Source: Paramecium pentaurelia (lineage: Eukaryota > Ciliophora > Oligohymenophorea > Peniculida > Parameciidae). From it: a stretch of 64,000 nucleotides of DNA. Within the stretch, counting starts at the first letter, position 1. Each line of letters starts with the position of its first letter. Under the pieces are notes generated by a model, which saw nothing but the letters and a program-made list of their open reading frames with translations, did no database searches and had not been told where the DNA came from. Shown one piece after another: positions 23,912-35,138 of this stretch. The translations under genes and the position numbers were made by a program. The stretch lies in assembly GCA_905183005.1 (NCBI GenBank), contig CAJJDO010000081.1:254212-318211 (forward strand). Direction: 5' to 3'.

Positions 23912-24920
23912 TCATAATGATGTATCCAATGTGAACCCAATTGGAAGTGGGAGGAAACCTTATTTATTTGGTAATGATCCATCAAGTGGTAATTCAGTTG
24001 ATAGGGCCCAATTGAATCTATATATAAACAATAATCTTATACCTATCATTTAATTTACCTTTTCCACTTAAGCCAAGTCTCTATTATGTCACATTGATTC
24101 TTGCTTTGACATCAACTTTTTCAATCTTTGTGGAAGCTCCAACCAAAGCATTCAATTAAGATTTTGCTAAGTTATACTCTGTCTCTAATCCAAAAGTGTA
24201 TTTATTCTTTCTGTAAACAAAATCCAAAATAAGTCTTCCATTTTTTAATTGTGAAAATTCTTTTTTTTTATTTGGTGCCTCAGTCAAGTGTCTGAAGAAA
24301 ATATCATAATTTTATGAAAGATATCCAACAATCAAATCAAGTCTTTTCACTCCAAATCCATTTGTGACTTGAAAATCTTCAGCTGCAACAACTACCCAAT
24401 CTTTATTTTTCCAGAATGCTCTACTTAATGTACTCACAGCATTTGCTGGATTGTATTCGAAACCTAATTGTATTTTTATTAATATTTACGTAAATGATGA
24501 GTAATTGATCTCCATTAGGTCACACCACCAAATCTAATTACTGCTTAACTTAAGTGAGAGCTGCCCAATTTGGCATTGGCAAATAGATTAACACTTCCAT
24601 TATTTCCTAATTTGGCTACTTCTCCAAAGTCAATATGGACTTTTGCTCCATCTTCTCTTGTGGCAATTTATAAGAAATAGCTTTGATAATTTTATGAATT
24701 CATACTTCTTATATGGGAATTGGAACTTAGTCTCTTACTAAGATTATTATTTGCTCATATCCAACCATCCTTTGTAATTTGCTATACCAGAAGACTTAGT
24801 ATTTCCCTTAAATTTAAGATTCAACTTTCCAGTTGAATAGTCGTCTTCCAATACCTTTTTGTAAGAATAATCTCCAAGACCAGTAAGAGGAGCTGGGTTT
24901 AATGATTCTGGTGTGGTCAT
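23912..24920 (-). CDS. Mitochondrial outer-membrane porin (VDAC)
   Basis: 309 aa after three introns (28, 26 and 25 nt). VDAC is a 19-strand barrel passing metabolites across the mitochondrial outer membrane. The sequence alternates polar and hydrophobic residues throughout, with the characteristic start (PAPLTGLGDYSYKKVL), repeated strand motifs (KVHIDFGEVAKL, GLEYNLAKS-like GLETEYNLAKSQ), and the terminal eukaryotic-porin signature region IGFTLDTSL. The codon bias is GC-rich for this genome (GGA, GTC, ACC, AAG), fitting high expression. Convergent with the PDK1-like gene (102 bp). Confidence 0.85.
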
Positions 24921-25227
24921 TTTAAAATATCTTTTTATTAATGTATTTTATTTTTACTTTAAACAGAAAATTAATATTTTTTAATATGTATGGCATTAAT
25001 CAACTAGCTGTTAAGATTATGTAGGATCATATTCTGTGAATTCATAAGGATTTAGGATTTTAATAGAATTAACACACCAGTATAAATCTCTAAGCTTATT
25101 TAATTTATAATATGAGAATTAGAATATTAATGTATATTATTATAATATAGATTTAATTCTATTAGAATAATATAAATATGTATGCTTGTTAATTTATCAA
25201 GAAGTAATAATAAAATAAAATTATAAA
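24921..25227. other. Divergent intergenic region
   Basis: 307 bp, AT-rich, between the porin and kinase start codons; presumably both promoters. No gene seen. Confidence 0.5.
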
Positions 25228-27045
25228 ATGTAAATTGAAATGTAGAAAAGCATATTTGAATTATTGGAAATTCAAGAATAGATAAATGAAGAAGAAAAAA
25301 TTATATTTACTTACGCTGATTAATTATAAAAGATTAAGGATTTGGTTAACCATTTAAAAATGAAATACTAAAGCGTTGTACATTATATTGAAGTAGAAGA
25401 ATTCCTATATCTAATCACCTTTCCATTAGAAGTTCATAGTTCTTTATGCATTCTACAATTTGAAATTCTATTAAACTTTAAAGAGCTTTAAACTAATTTT
25501 AGAGTGTTGCTTTTTGATTAAAATGGTAGAATTTTGGTTAACGAAAAGGTAATTTTAAATATATTTTAACTAGAATATCAGAATATAATTATGTAGATAT
25601 ATGCTTCGTTTAAATAGTAATTTAAGAGTAGGTAGTTTTTTTGTGCACCCTCTAGATGGTTATATAGGTCTAAAATTATAATGTTATAATGGAAAGGAAA
25701 ACTAAATTTACATGACAGATAAAGATTTCGAAGAATTCACTCAATATTTAGATAGCTTAGTTTAGACAGCAATTTATTCATTGCGATTTCATTTTCTTAG
25801 AATATTAATTCTAATAAATCGTATCAACATTATGGAGATCGACATATATGACAAGTATATGTAAAATAATAGGTATTAAGAAAATGAAAATAAGAATTGG
25901 AGGAAGTTCCCTCCAGACATAATTACTCTTTTAAAAAGAATAAATAATACAATAGAAACGTAAATGATTAATCTATCAAAGTAATTTGAATGAACCATTC
26001 ACAAAAGAATAATATCAATAATACGGCCCTATTATTTAAAAACAAATACTAAGTGATAATAAGATCATCAATTAAATTAAAGTCAATTCTCCAAATGACT
26101 TGCATTTAGATGTAGCTCATGAAATTAATTCTGGAGGATTTAGTATTATCTATGGAAAGGATATCTCATTTACAATTGAGAAAAATAATCAATAAAATAA
26201 TTTAAAAAGGCATTTTGCAATTAAAGCAGATAAAAATCCAGAAAGTTAGAAAATTAAAAGAGAAATTTAAATACTTCAAATTCTTACAAATGATAAATAC
26301 TAAATTAAAAAAAAAAATTAAAAGGAAGGATAAGAATATTTCAAATTCACAGGAACGTGTCCATATATTTCTTAATATTATTATATACAAGAAAGAGATG
26401 ATATTCTATTAATGGAAAGATATTTTTATTCATCCTTAGACAGTTTCCATAAAAAAATGGAAGATTGTTTAAGTCTTTCTTCAAAAATATTCATAGCTCA
26501 TAGTATAGCTATGGGTCTAAGATACTGTCATCAATATGATATAATTCATATGGATATCAAACCAGCTAATATTCTAATATCAAAATCTTTAATAGCTAAA
26601 ATTACTGATTTTGGTGAGGCAATCCATAATAATGGCAAAGAATAATTCCAATCTGTTGGAAAAACCTTACCCTATTGTGCTCCAGAAATGTAAAGAAATC
26701 CATCAGATAAAAGTGAATTCACATCTGCCTATGATATATTCTCATTTGGTTTTTTACTATTTGAGTTATTGTTTGATAGGCAACCAATTGTATGATTAAA
26801 TAAATAATATTTAGGATTTTAGAAGACAAAATATAAGAATGTTAGAAGAAAAGTATTTAAGGTCAAATTATACAGTAAGATATAATGAAAAATACGAGAA
26901 AAAATTAGGACCTTAAAAATTAATGAAATATTTAGGTAGACTATGTTTACTTTGTTTACAACCTGATCCTAAATTAAGACCAAATATTGATAAAATAGTT
27001 TTAATTTTAAAGGACAGTCTTTCGTATCTGGACAGAATGTATTGA
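25228..27045 (+). CDS. Protein kinase with unusual catalytic loop and novel N-terminal half
   Basis: 581 aa after introns of 25, 22 and 25 nt. Residues 1-270 match no family I know (N-terminal MQIEMQKSIFELLEIQEQ, then mixed alpha/beta). The kinase domain begins around VAHEINSGGFSIIYGK, an imperfect glycine loop, with the lysine in HFAIKADKNPE. The catalytic loop is HMDIKPANIL: Asp, Lys and Asn are kept but Arg is replaced by Met, so it need not be activated by activation-loop phosphorylation. DFGEA and YCAPEM are intact, as is DPKLRPNI in the C-lobe. Probably active. The group is unclear; the layout resembles ciliate-specific kinases or TKL/STE-like forms. Confidence 0.75.
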
Positions 27046-27175
27046 AATAAGAGAAGTCTAACTTAGAGAAAAATCGCAATTAAGAAAAATTTATTATTAT
27101 ATATAGATATATAAGAGTATATTTTCATTCTCTGTTTATAGTATTAATGTTTAAAAAATAATAACTTAAATTATT

Positions 27176-29570
27176 ATGAGTTCTGAAGTTCATGATCAAA
27201 TTAGAGATAAATTTTCTGAAGTTTTCAAAAGAGAATCAGCCATTAATCAAGCACATCCTTTTGAAGCATTTGCCATTCTATTCTTGTTAGTGGTTTGGCC
27301 ATTAATGGAGACCCAATAACATTAAGAAGTTCATCTGACAATCAGAGTCTTACTTCTATCATCATTAATGGGGATACTAAAGAAATCAAAGAAAAAAATT
27401 TAAATACATGGTAATGTAGTGATGTATTTGGGGATTTTTATACAAATATTGAGTAGCGTCCTTTATATATATCACAAATAAAGGTAAATAAATATAATAT
27501 TATTATCTAAAGCAATGAGCATTGCCAAAATTACCTTGTTACAGTTGGTTTCTTGTTGTTTATTTGTAATCGATTTTCTTTGACAAATGTGCGAATCATC
27601 TCTTATTCAATTTCATTATTTTCATTAATTATTCAGGTACTATTATAAAGTCAAATCTTTATAATTCTTAAGTATTGTACTCTGGCAATAATAGGAATTG
27701 AAGGTTCGATATGGAAAATGCATTATTGGAATAAAGAATAAAATAAGAAATTGAATGATTTTGGAAGAGAATTAGAATATTTAAAAGGTGATTACATTGA
27801 ATAAATTAATAAAATAAATGAAAAGGTAGAATCTCCAATATAAGAACAAATTTCATCTAGGGCTAATGATTTATTAAGAAAACTGAGATTATTAAAATAC
27901 CAGTAATTATTAATTAAAAGTAATAATATACAGAAAGGAATAACACGTAAACCTAATAAATTAAATTCTGAAATTCATAAAAATTCATTTTCTGCTAGAT
28001 AATTACCTGATTAACATGAAGATGATCGTAGTTCAATAGAAGAGAGTTTAATAGAGGATGTTGATAAATAAAATAAAAATTAGGATAATAATGATATAAA
28101 TAATAATAATCCTCCAATATTTATAAGAAAATCTTAAAGAATGATGACAAGTGCAACAGATTAAATGTAATATAGAAATAATGAAAATTCATAAAGTGCA
28201 TCATTTTAAGAGAAAAATTAAGAAGAAGTTTAAATAACAATTGAGGATATAGATGATTTATTGAATTTATTATCAAGTAAAAAAGATACTATTTGGCTTC
28301 CTAAATTTTTAAGAAGTAATCAATTAATAAATGAATAGGAAGGTTTTACAATAGATGCAAAATAGTAATATTTTTGATTTATAATTATAGATTTCTATTG
28401 TCTCATTTTACATAAAGATAACCTTCATTTTAATTTATTGATGTTGTAGATGATTTTGATTCAGATGATATTTTTGAGGAAATTGATTTTAATATCGATT
28501 ATTTATAATATTGGAAATTATAGGATAATATTTAAACAAGAGTATTTATAGAAACATCTATTAATTTATTTAAAAGATTTAGAATTGCTTAAACATTAAA
28601 GATATAAAAATAAGATATGATTGGTGATTTTGCTCTTAAATTATTTATGTAATATCATAACAATTTGTACCATAATTCATTGCATGCATTAGATGTTGCT
28701 AATTCTACTGCTTTCTTTTTGAAAAATGGTTTAAATGAATAATTAGATGAATTTGAATAAGCTTGTTTAATAGTTTCTTCACTTGCTCATGATTTAGGAC
28801 ATCCTGGATTAAATAATGGATTTATGACAACCAATAAATGTAAATTAGCATTATTATGTATGAATATACTTAAACAAATATAGATAATGATTAGAGTGTA
28901 TTGGAAAATTACCATTCATTTCTTTTGTTTTAAATCTTACAATAAGAATAATTTAATTTAATTTAAAATCTTGGATTACCAGAATAGAAAGGATTTAGAA
29001 AATATTGTTTAAATTTAATTTTAGATACAGATTTAACAAAACATTTTTAATTAATGAATAGATTTTAGAATTATTTAGATTTATCTGAATCTTAAGTTAA
29101 TGATAAAACATTAGTGATGTCTATTTGTATAAAATGTGCAGGTATTTTTTTATTATTTAAATTTAAGATGTTGGTCATGGAGCTAAATAACTTAAAATGC
29201 ATAAATAATGGAGTCGTAGAATTATTGAAGAATTCTTTTTATAGGGAGATTTGGAAGATTATTTAAAAGTTCCTATTTCTCCAATGTGTGATAGAAAATA
29301 AAGTGTAGTAAAGTCATAGGAAGGTTTTTTAAAGGCAATTGTTTTACCAATGTTTAATGCTTTTGCTAATTTATTATAAAAGTATTTTTATGATATATTG
29401 TATTTAGTGAGAAAGTGAATTCAATATGTATATCATAGATCCATGAAAATTTATAATATTGGCAATAATAAATTAATGATGAAGAGTTTATGATGGAGAC
29501 TTATGTTGAATCTTCTGGAGTAGAAAACTTAAAGAAATTTTTGAATTAGCCCCTATAACTTAATTTATGA
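27176..29570 (+). CDS. Membrane-anchored class I cyclic-nucleotide phosphodiesterase
   Basis: 753 aa after introns of 29, 26, 26, 26 and 26 nt. It hydrolyses cAMP and/or cGMP. The N-terminal 170 residues hold several hydrophobic segments (FAILFLLVVWPLM, VVMYLGIFIQILSSVLYI, GFLLFICN, ILKYCTLAIIGIEG), so the enzyme should be membrane-bound; a charged, Asn/Ser-rich linker follows. The catalytic domain has the PDE signatures YHNSLHALDVANS, HDLGHPGLNN, LENYHSF and CADVGHGAKQ, giving the metal-binding His/Asp set, and a late KSQEGFLKAIVLPMF with the glutamine-region helix. HDLGHPG has Gly where many PDEs have Asp. The multi-pass anchor separates it from the second PDE at 43680. Confidence 0.88.
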
Positions 29571-29675
29571 ATATAAAATTAGTATTAATAACAAAAGTAG
29601 ATTGATATTTAATTATTAAATTATAGATGGCAGAAATAATTAATAATTAGAGATTTATAATAATTTGTTTGAATA

Positions 29676-31364
29676 TCAAAATTTATCTTATAAAAGATTA
29701 ATGAATTCTTCTTCTGAAATCTTACCATCATTATCTTAATCACATTCAGTTAAAAATTACTTCCAAATATCATCATCCACTCCTTCCATAATCTATGATA
29801 ATTCTTCCTTAGAAATGTATTTATCTCCATCCTAAAATTATTATTATATAAATTACAAGATCGAATATTCTAAAGGTTTATTTAATTTTGTCAATTGTCA
29901 ATAATTTCTCATATTTTAAACACGCCATTATAAATTCTGTATAATCAATATAACCAGATTAATTAACATCAATTTCAGTTACAATCTTATTTATTTTTGT
30001 TTCCATATTTTCAATCAATCTATCCTTACTTTAAACTTTTTATTAAAATGCAGCTACTAATTCTTCCTTAGATAATTTTCCATCATTATTTTTATCTAAT
30101 TATTTAAAAAATTCTTATATTTATTCAACTTCTTTTGGTTAAATCATTTGACTTGCCATAAAAGTTAACAAAGCTTATTTAAGTTTACTCTTTGCACTAA
30201 ATTCTGTAAGATTCTTTAAAAAATTATCATCAAATAAATTTTATTCCTATCCTTATTACATCCAAGGATCATCCAAAACTTATTAAGCTGAATACCTCTT
30301 CTCTACATCCTAACATAACATATTAGTAATTAAGTTTTTAGCCTCCTTAGATATCTTATTCCATTCAGTAGTATGAAATGGTATTTTACCCTTTAAAATT
30401 TTATCAAAAATTTCAGTTTCATTTCTACCATAGAAAGGTGGATATCCAGCTAAGAGAATGTAGAGAATAACACCACAAGACCACACATCACATTTTTCAT
30501 TATATTTCTTTTATAAGACTTCAGGTGCAATATAATATGGCTATTAAATATATATATATGTATATTACAGTTCCTAATCGTTTTGACATATTTTAATTTT
30601 TATCAAATTTCCGTGATGTACCAAAATCAATGACTTTCAAAGTTGAATATTGATCTTCAGATGCAAAAATGATATTTTCTGGTTTTAAATCTCTATGTAC
30701 AATATTGTTTGAATGACAATATGCAACTGCAGAAATCACTTGTTTCATATATCGAACAGCATCTGCCTCACTAAAACTCTTGGCTTTCTAAATACGATCA
30801 AAGAGTTCACCTCCTCTTAAATATCTAAAATATATATATTTATAATATTACTCTGTTATTAAATAATAAAACTTCTCATCTTCAAATAACTCAAAAAGAT
30901 TAACAATATGAGGATGATTAAGATTTTTCAAAATTGTCATTTCTGAAAATAGTTTTGCTTATTCTTCTTCAAATAGACAATCCTTCCTTATTGCTTTCAT
31001 TGCTCTTTACATACCAGTCACTCTATGTGTAACAATTGAAACCTATCCATAAGCACCTAAAGATGAGAATATTATAGAATTCTAACCTTCTCCCAATAAC
31101 TTCCCTACTTAATATGTACTATAGATTGTCTCTCTTTTCATTTGAATGAATAAAGAAGGCTACACTGACAATGTTGGATATTCTATACTAAATTCATCTA
31201 ACTTACTTATTATTTAGTCAATAGGCTCCTCAACATTATTTGGCTCTTAATCAGTTTTTTTCCCTGGATCTTCAGGTCTCTCATCTATTTACTTTTCTAT
31301 AAAATTTATAATCCCTATAAATACCTGCATCAATTGGCTGATTACTACAACATGTATTCCCCAT
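29676..31364 (-). CDS. Calcium-dependent protein kinase (CDPK) with acylation-type N-terminus
   Basis: Starts MGNTCC, a consensus for N-myristoylation at Gly2 plus palmitoylation at the Cys pair, so probably membrane- or cilium-attached. The kinase domain has GEGAYGQV after a 30-nt intron is removed, the lysine in AMKAIRK, HRDLKPEN, DFGTSRKF, APEVL and WSCGVILYILLAG. After an autoinhibitory junction come four EF-hands; the clearest loops are DKNNDGKLSKEEL and DQDNDGKISEEEF, and the second (VNQSGYIDYTEF) is also near canonical. Several short introns are present, including ones of about 28 and 30 nt. CDPKs couple calcium to phosphorylation in ciliates, plants and apicomplexans. Confidence 0.93.
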
Positions 31365-31381
31365 TTATTATTTAATTTAAT
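31365..31381. promoter_or_regulatory. 17-bp gap between divergent start codons
   Basis: The CDPK start (31362-31364, minus) and the first ATG of the MORN gene (31382, plus) are 17 bp apart. If the next in-frame MORN ATG at 31412 is used, the gap is 47 bp. Either way the promoters must overlap coding DNA. Confidence 0.45.
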
Positions 31382-32080
31382 ATGTATAGAAATCTGTTTA
31401 TTCAGACCCCTATGATTTAATCCCCTCCTTCAATGTTTGTACCCAACTATTCCTCAATGAGAAATTTATCTCCTGCCAATTCGTATCTCTTCGCCTAAGG
31501 TTCTCCCACTTCACCATAATTCAATGATCGATATTCTTCTTAAAATCCACGAGATTCAAATATTTACTGTAGATATTTAAATTAATTCCTTCTAGTTAAA
31601 TCCAATGAACCTGTCAATAGTTCTTACTTTCCTGAATAATCTAATATAGTTTAACAAAAGAGTTATTTTTCGAAACCAAACACAAATATTAAACACACCA
31701 CAAGTCCAAAAAAAGATCAAGATATCTCCATTACTTATAAGATCATCTATATTGATGGATCCATATATTATGGTGAAATTAAGGATTAAATGAGACATGG
31801 CAAAGGTACACTATACAATTCTGACAATCATTTAATTTATATTGGGGAATGGAAAGATGATAAATATCATGGACTAGGAATATTAAATAAAGGTAATATC
31901 AGATACAAAGGTTATTTTCAAGAAGGTTTGGTTAATGGAGAAGCCATTGAAGAAAGTAAAACATTTAAATTTTATGGCTTCTTCAAAAATGGGAAAAGAA
32001 ATGGTCCAGGTTCTTTATATAATAGAAATCAAGTCACATAAGGTTTTTGGAAGGATAACCTTATTTAAGATGTTTGTTGA
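31382..32080 (+). CDS. MORN-repeat protein
   Basis: About 223 aa (a 27-nt intron near 31570 is likely). The N-terminal 110 residues are Ser/Pro/Asn-rich and disordered-looking. From about residue 125, four to five MORN units follow: YYGEIKDQMRHGKGTLY, YIGEWKDDKYHGLGIL, YKGYFQEGLVNGEA, FYGFFKNGKRNGPGSLY and a final QGFWKDNL. MORN repeats bind phospholipids or act as membrane-cytoskeleton linkers; in ciliates many sit at the cortex or cilia. The start could also be the ATG at 31412. It is divergent from the CDPK gene and 57 bp upstream of the next plus-strand gene. Confidence 0.85.
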
Positions 32081-32137
32081 AGTATATTCATATAAATATA
32101 TGCATTTTCTTAAATTATTTTATATAACTTAAATTTT

Positions 32138-32878
32138 ATGAAACACATTGAATGCCCTATAAAATTAGCTTCTGCTTCAGTAAAATTTCCAAATTCATAA
32201 TTGTTCAACACAAACAAAGCTAGAAACTAGATATTATTTAGAATATATGGACATTTTATATTTGGATTCACTCAATAAAGTCCAAAAGATTACTACTCTA
32301 AATATAGTATTTAAGTGGAAGGTAATTATTACACCTATGAATTGAGGAAGACTCTTAGATAAAATTCAAGAATGGGCTGAATATATGAGGTACTAAAATC
32401 TACCTAAAGTTAAACTCAATATATAGGATTAGAATGAGAATCCTATTATTAAATACTTTTTTCCAGATGATGATAATATTGGATGGATCTACAATGATTA
32501 AAATATCCATTTGAATATTATTAGTACTAATCTCATATCTGGAGTTTGTATAGATCGTTCAAAAAATCTTGAAAAAAAGAATTACTCTATGATATAAGAA
32601 AAAACAAATTTCACTTATAAATTCTCAGTAAATTGTCAATAATAAATTAGGCCAAACATATTCCTGAAGCTCCACCAAGTCAAACTTTCATGTAGCATCA
32701 AATTGAATTTATTTCAAATAGATTTCCACAATTAGAAGGTAATCTTGAAGATGGATATCGTCGTCATGTCTTGTAAATTGAGACTCTAGCTGGGCGTAAA
32801 TGGTTTGAAAGAATTGGAGATTATTATATTACAGATATAGATAATTGTTTAGAAGGAAATCCACATTTAATTTAATGA
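32138..32878 (+). CDS. Hypothetical protein
   Basis: 230 aa after introns of 25 nt (near 32321) and 23 nt (near 32631). It starts MKHIECPIKLASASVKFP and has mixed hydrophobic/charged sequence, including a possible strand-rich centre (DDDNIGWIYND, NLISGVCIDRS). The C-terminus has an Arg-rich basic turn (GYRRHVLQIETLAGRKWFER), then GDYYITDIDN. No family recognised. Its TGA (32876-32878) overlaps the ATG of the next gene. Confidence 0.6.
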
Positions 32879-33367
32879 ATTATTATAAAAATGACAAAAG
32901 ACATTAATCACAACCTTCACTATGGAGTTTAAATTAGCCCTAACTTAAAATTAAATCGATACCAAAAATCAATCACAAACGTCTTGTTTTACCAGTTATC
33001 CCTCAAAATCCTGGAGTTGGCTATTACTCTCCAAATCTTTAAAGCATTTACTCAAATCCAAAAGTAACTAGATTAAGAAGTGTCACTAAAATACCAACTC
33101 TACATGATGTCTCTAATGAGAAGATAAATATCTAAAAAAGTCATAAAAAATACTCATAGAAATTTACTATATTGGAAATGCTTCTCAAAGAGGTTGATGA
33201 AGAAGTAGATTAAGACATGAGAGACAATCCTGTATTTATATTTTATATATAATAATAAGAAATGTGTTAGGACACCACTGTAACTTTAACCATTAAATGA
33301 TAATTTTATAGAATAATTAAAGCATATCAAGGCCAACTTACAAAAAGTGTTAAGGAAGAAATTATGA
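32875..33367 (+). CDS. Small basic protein with one SHIPPO/STPGR-like motif
   Basis: 154 aa with a 28-nt intron near 33230. Lys/Gln/Pro-rich, beginning MNYYKNDKRHQSQPSLWS. It contains NPGVGYYSPNLQ, which matches the PGxGxY core of SHIPPO/STPGR repeats found on many microtubule inner and axonemal proteins, but only once. The C-terminal 30 residues form a basic helix (LNDNFIEQLKHIKANLQKVL). The start ATG overlaps the previous stop in the form ATGA. Possible microtubule association is an inference from one motif. Confidence 0.55.
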
Positions 33368-33462
33368 ATTCATATATTATTACTATATTCATATTAAAAA
33401 GTATTATATAAATCAAACATCATAATAGAGAAATATATTATGTTATATGATTTTTTAATAGA

Positions 33463-34543
33463 TCATTCTCCTTTTTCATCTTTCTTTTATAATTATTATT
33501 TTTCCTATTGAACTTCTTTTCCTTTTTCAATATAATCTTCAAGATCAGTATATGCTTCAATCCAATCTATTAATAAACAAAAGAATGCTTAGGCAATGTC
33601 AGGTGTTCTTATATAAGATACTTAATTCTAAAATTGATGGTACTCTTTTTTCTATCATTATAATACTGAGTGTAATACCAAATAACTATTCATTTAAGAT
33701 AAGACTTCCTTCTTTAGATCAGTATCATTCTATTTATCAATTTTACAATATTCTTATTGTTTTTTACGTTAATCATCATGTTAAACTTCATTTTAATCTA
33801 ATGACATCAAATCTAACTTTCCTTCTGTGTTAACCTCTTGAGATTTCAAAGATTAGTAATTTTAAAAGAAATATGCTGTAATAATACTAATTATTGATAT
33901 ATCCTAATAAGCATTCTTTTTTAAATGTCTACTTAACCAACCCATAAAAATAGCTATTACATTAATGACATTTAATTAACCATCAAGTTAATGAAATATA
34001 CCCTTAAGATTAGAAAATGTGAATTCTTCTAATTCATTTGTTAATGTAAGAGGATCTTTGAAATCCCATATTGCTTCCTAATCTATTACTTTTTTATTTA
34101 ATTCTTCTAATTCCTTCAACACTTGTTAATGAATATTTAAATAATTTGTTCCTTAAAATAGATCATCATTTAATGATTTAATTGGGTCAATAGGTTATTT
34201 TAAATAATGTCTTATACAATTATTTGAAGAATCCTCCTCTTCATTACTTTATCCTAATTTACCCAAAAATTCAAAGATTTAATCCTCCTTTTCATGTTAT
34301 TTTTACTCATCCATATTAGTCTATTATTTTTCAATTAAAAAATACTCTAGGTTTGGTTTTATCACGCTTAATTTCTTCCAATGGTCTTGGTGTACTGTAT
34401 TATTTTGGCCATTTAGAATCATGCTTAGTTTTACAATGAGTATAGAATGCTGGATAGGAAAGATAGGATTTGCAACACTCTAAGCACTTCCATTCTCCAT
34501 CCTCTTTATCATTCTATTTTCTTTTTTGTTTTTTTTCACTCAT
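33463..34543 (-). CDS. C2H2 zinc-finger protein
   Basis: 342 aa after introns of 25 and 27 nt. Near the N-terminus (residues about 15-40), WKCLECCKSYLSYPAFYTHC is followed by KTKH and gives a single C-x2-C-x12-H-x4-H finger directly after a Lys-rich start (MSEKKQKRK), which could be a nuclear signal. The remaining 290 residues are acidic and helical (NYLNIHQQVLKELEEL, IFMGWLSRHLKKNAYQ) and end in Lys/Glu/Gln repeats. A lone finger with a C-terminal helical domain suggests a protein- or RNA-binding role rather than a classical multi-finger DNA binder. Confidence 0.7.
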
Positions 34544-35138
34544 TATTTATAAATATTTGTATTTAAATCTTATACCAACATAAATCAATACCATTAAATT
34601 TAATTTAAAGAAATAAAACTTATTTATAGTAGTATATATAACTGTTTGTACTTAAATGAATTAAAAAATATTAGTAAATTTAGAAATAGATTCAAACATT
34701 AAAATTACTTTATAATTAATTTGCCCTAAATTCTAATTTCTTATAAATTTAAATATATTGTAGTTTAATATAAAATGTGATTATAATTTTAATTTATTTT
34801 TTTATAAAGTTAACTCTTCTACTTATCAATTTTATGCATAATATCATTAAATGTTAATATATTTACATTATTTTTTATAGTAAATCAATTTTAAATACTA
34901 AATATTTTTTATCTCAATTATGATATTAAAAATTTATAAGGAAAGTAGTTTTTGGTATACTCTCCTTTGAATATAGTTTAAATAGCAAATAATAAATAAT
35001 TGAATATAGCTAAGGGAGTGATATATCGAATTAAATTTATATATTTAATAATTTTAATTGATATTTTTCGAGGCTAGAAAATTTTAATATTATATATACG
35101 AATGAAAGTATAAAATAAATTATAAAATATAATAACAA
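34544..35138. other. Divergent intergenic region
   Basis: 595 bp, extremely AT-rich, between the zinc-finger gene and a plus-strand gene. No coding frame. Around 34940-35030 is a less AT-rich patch with ggtatactctcctttgaat and, 50 bp on, ttgaatatagctaagggag: the ttgaatatag decamer occurs twice and ctctcctt can pair imperfectly with aagggag. It could be a promoter element or a small structured RNA. Confidence 0.4.
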
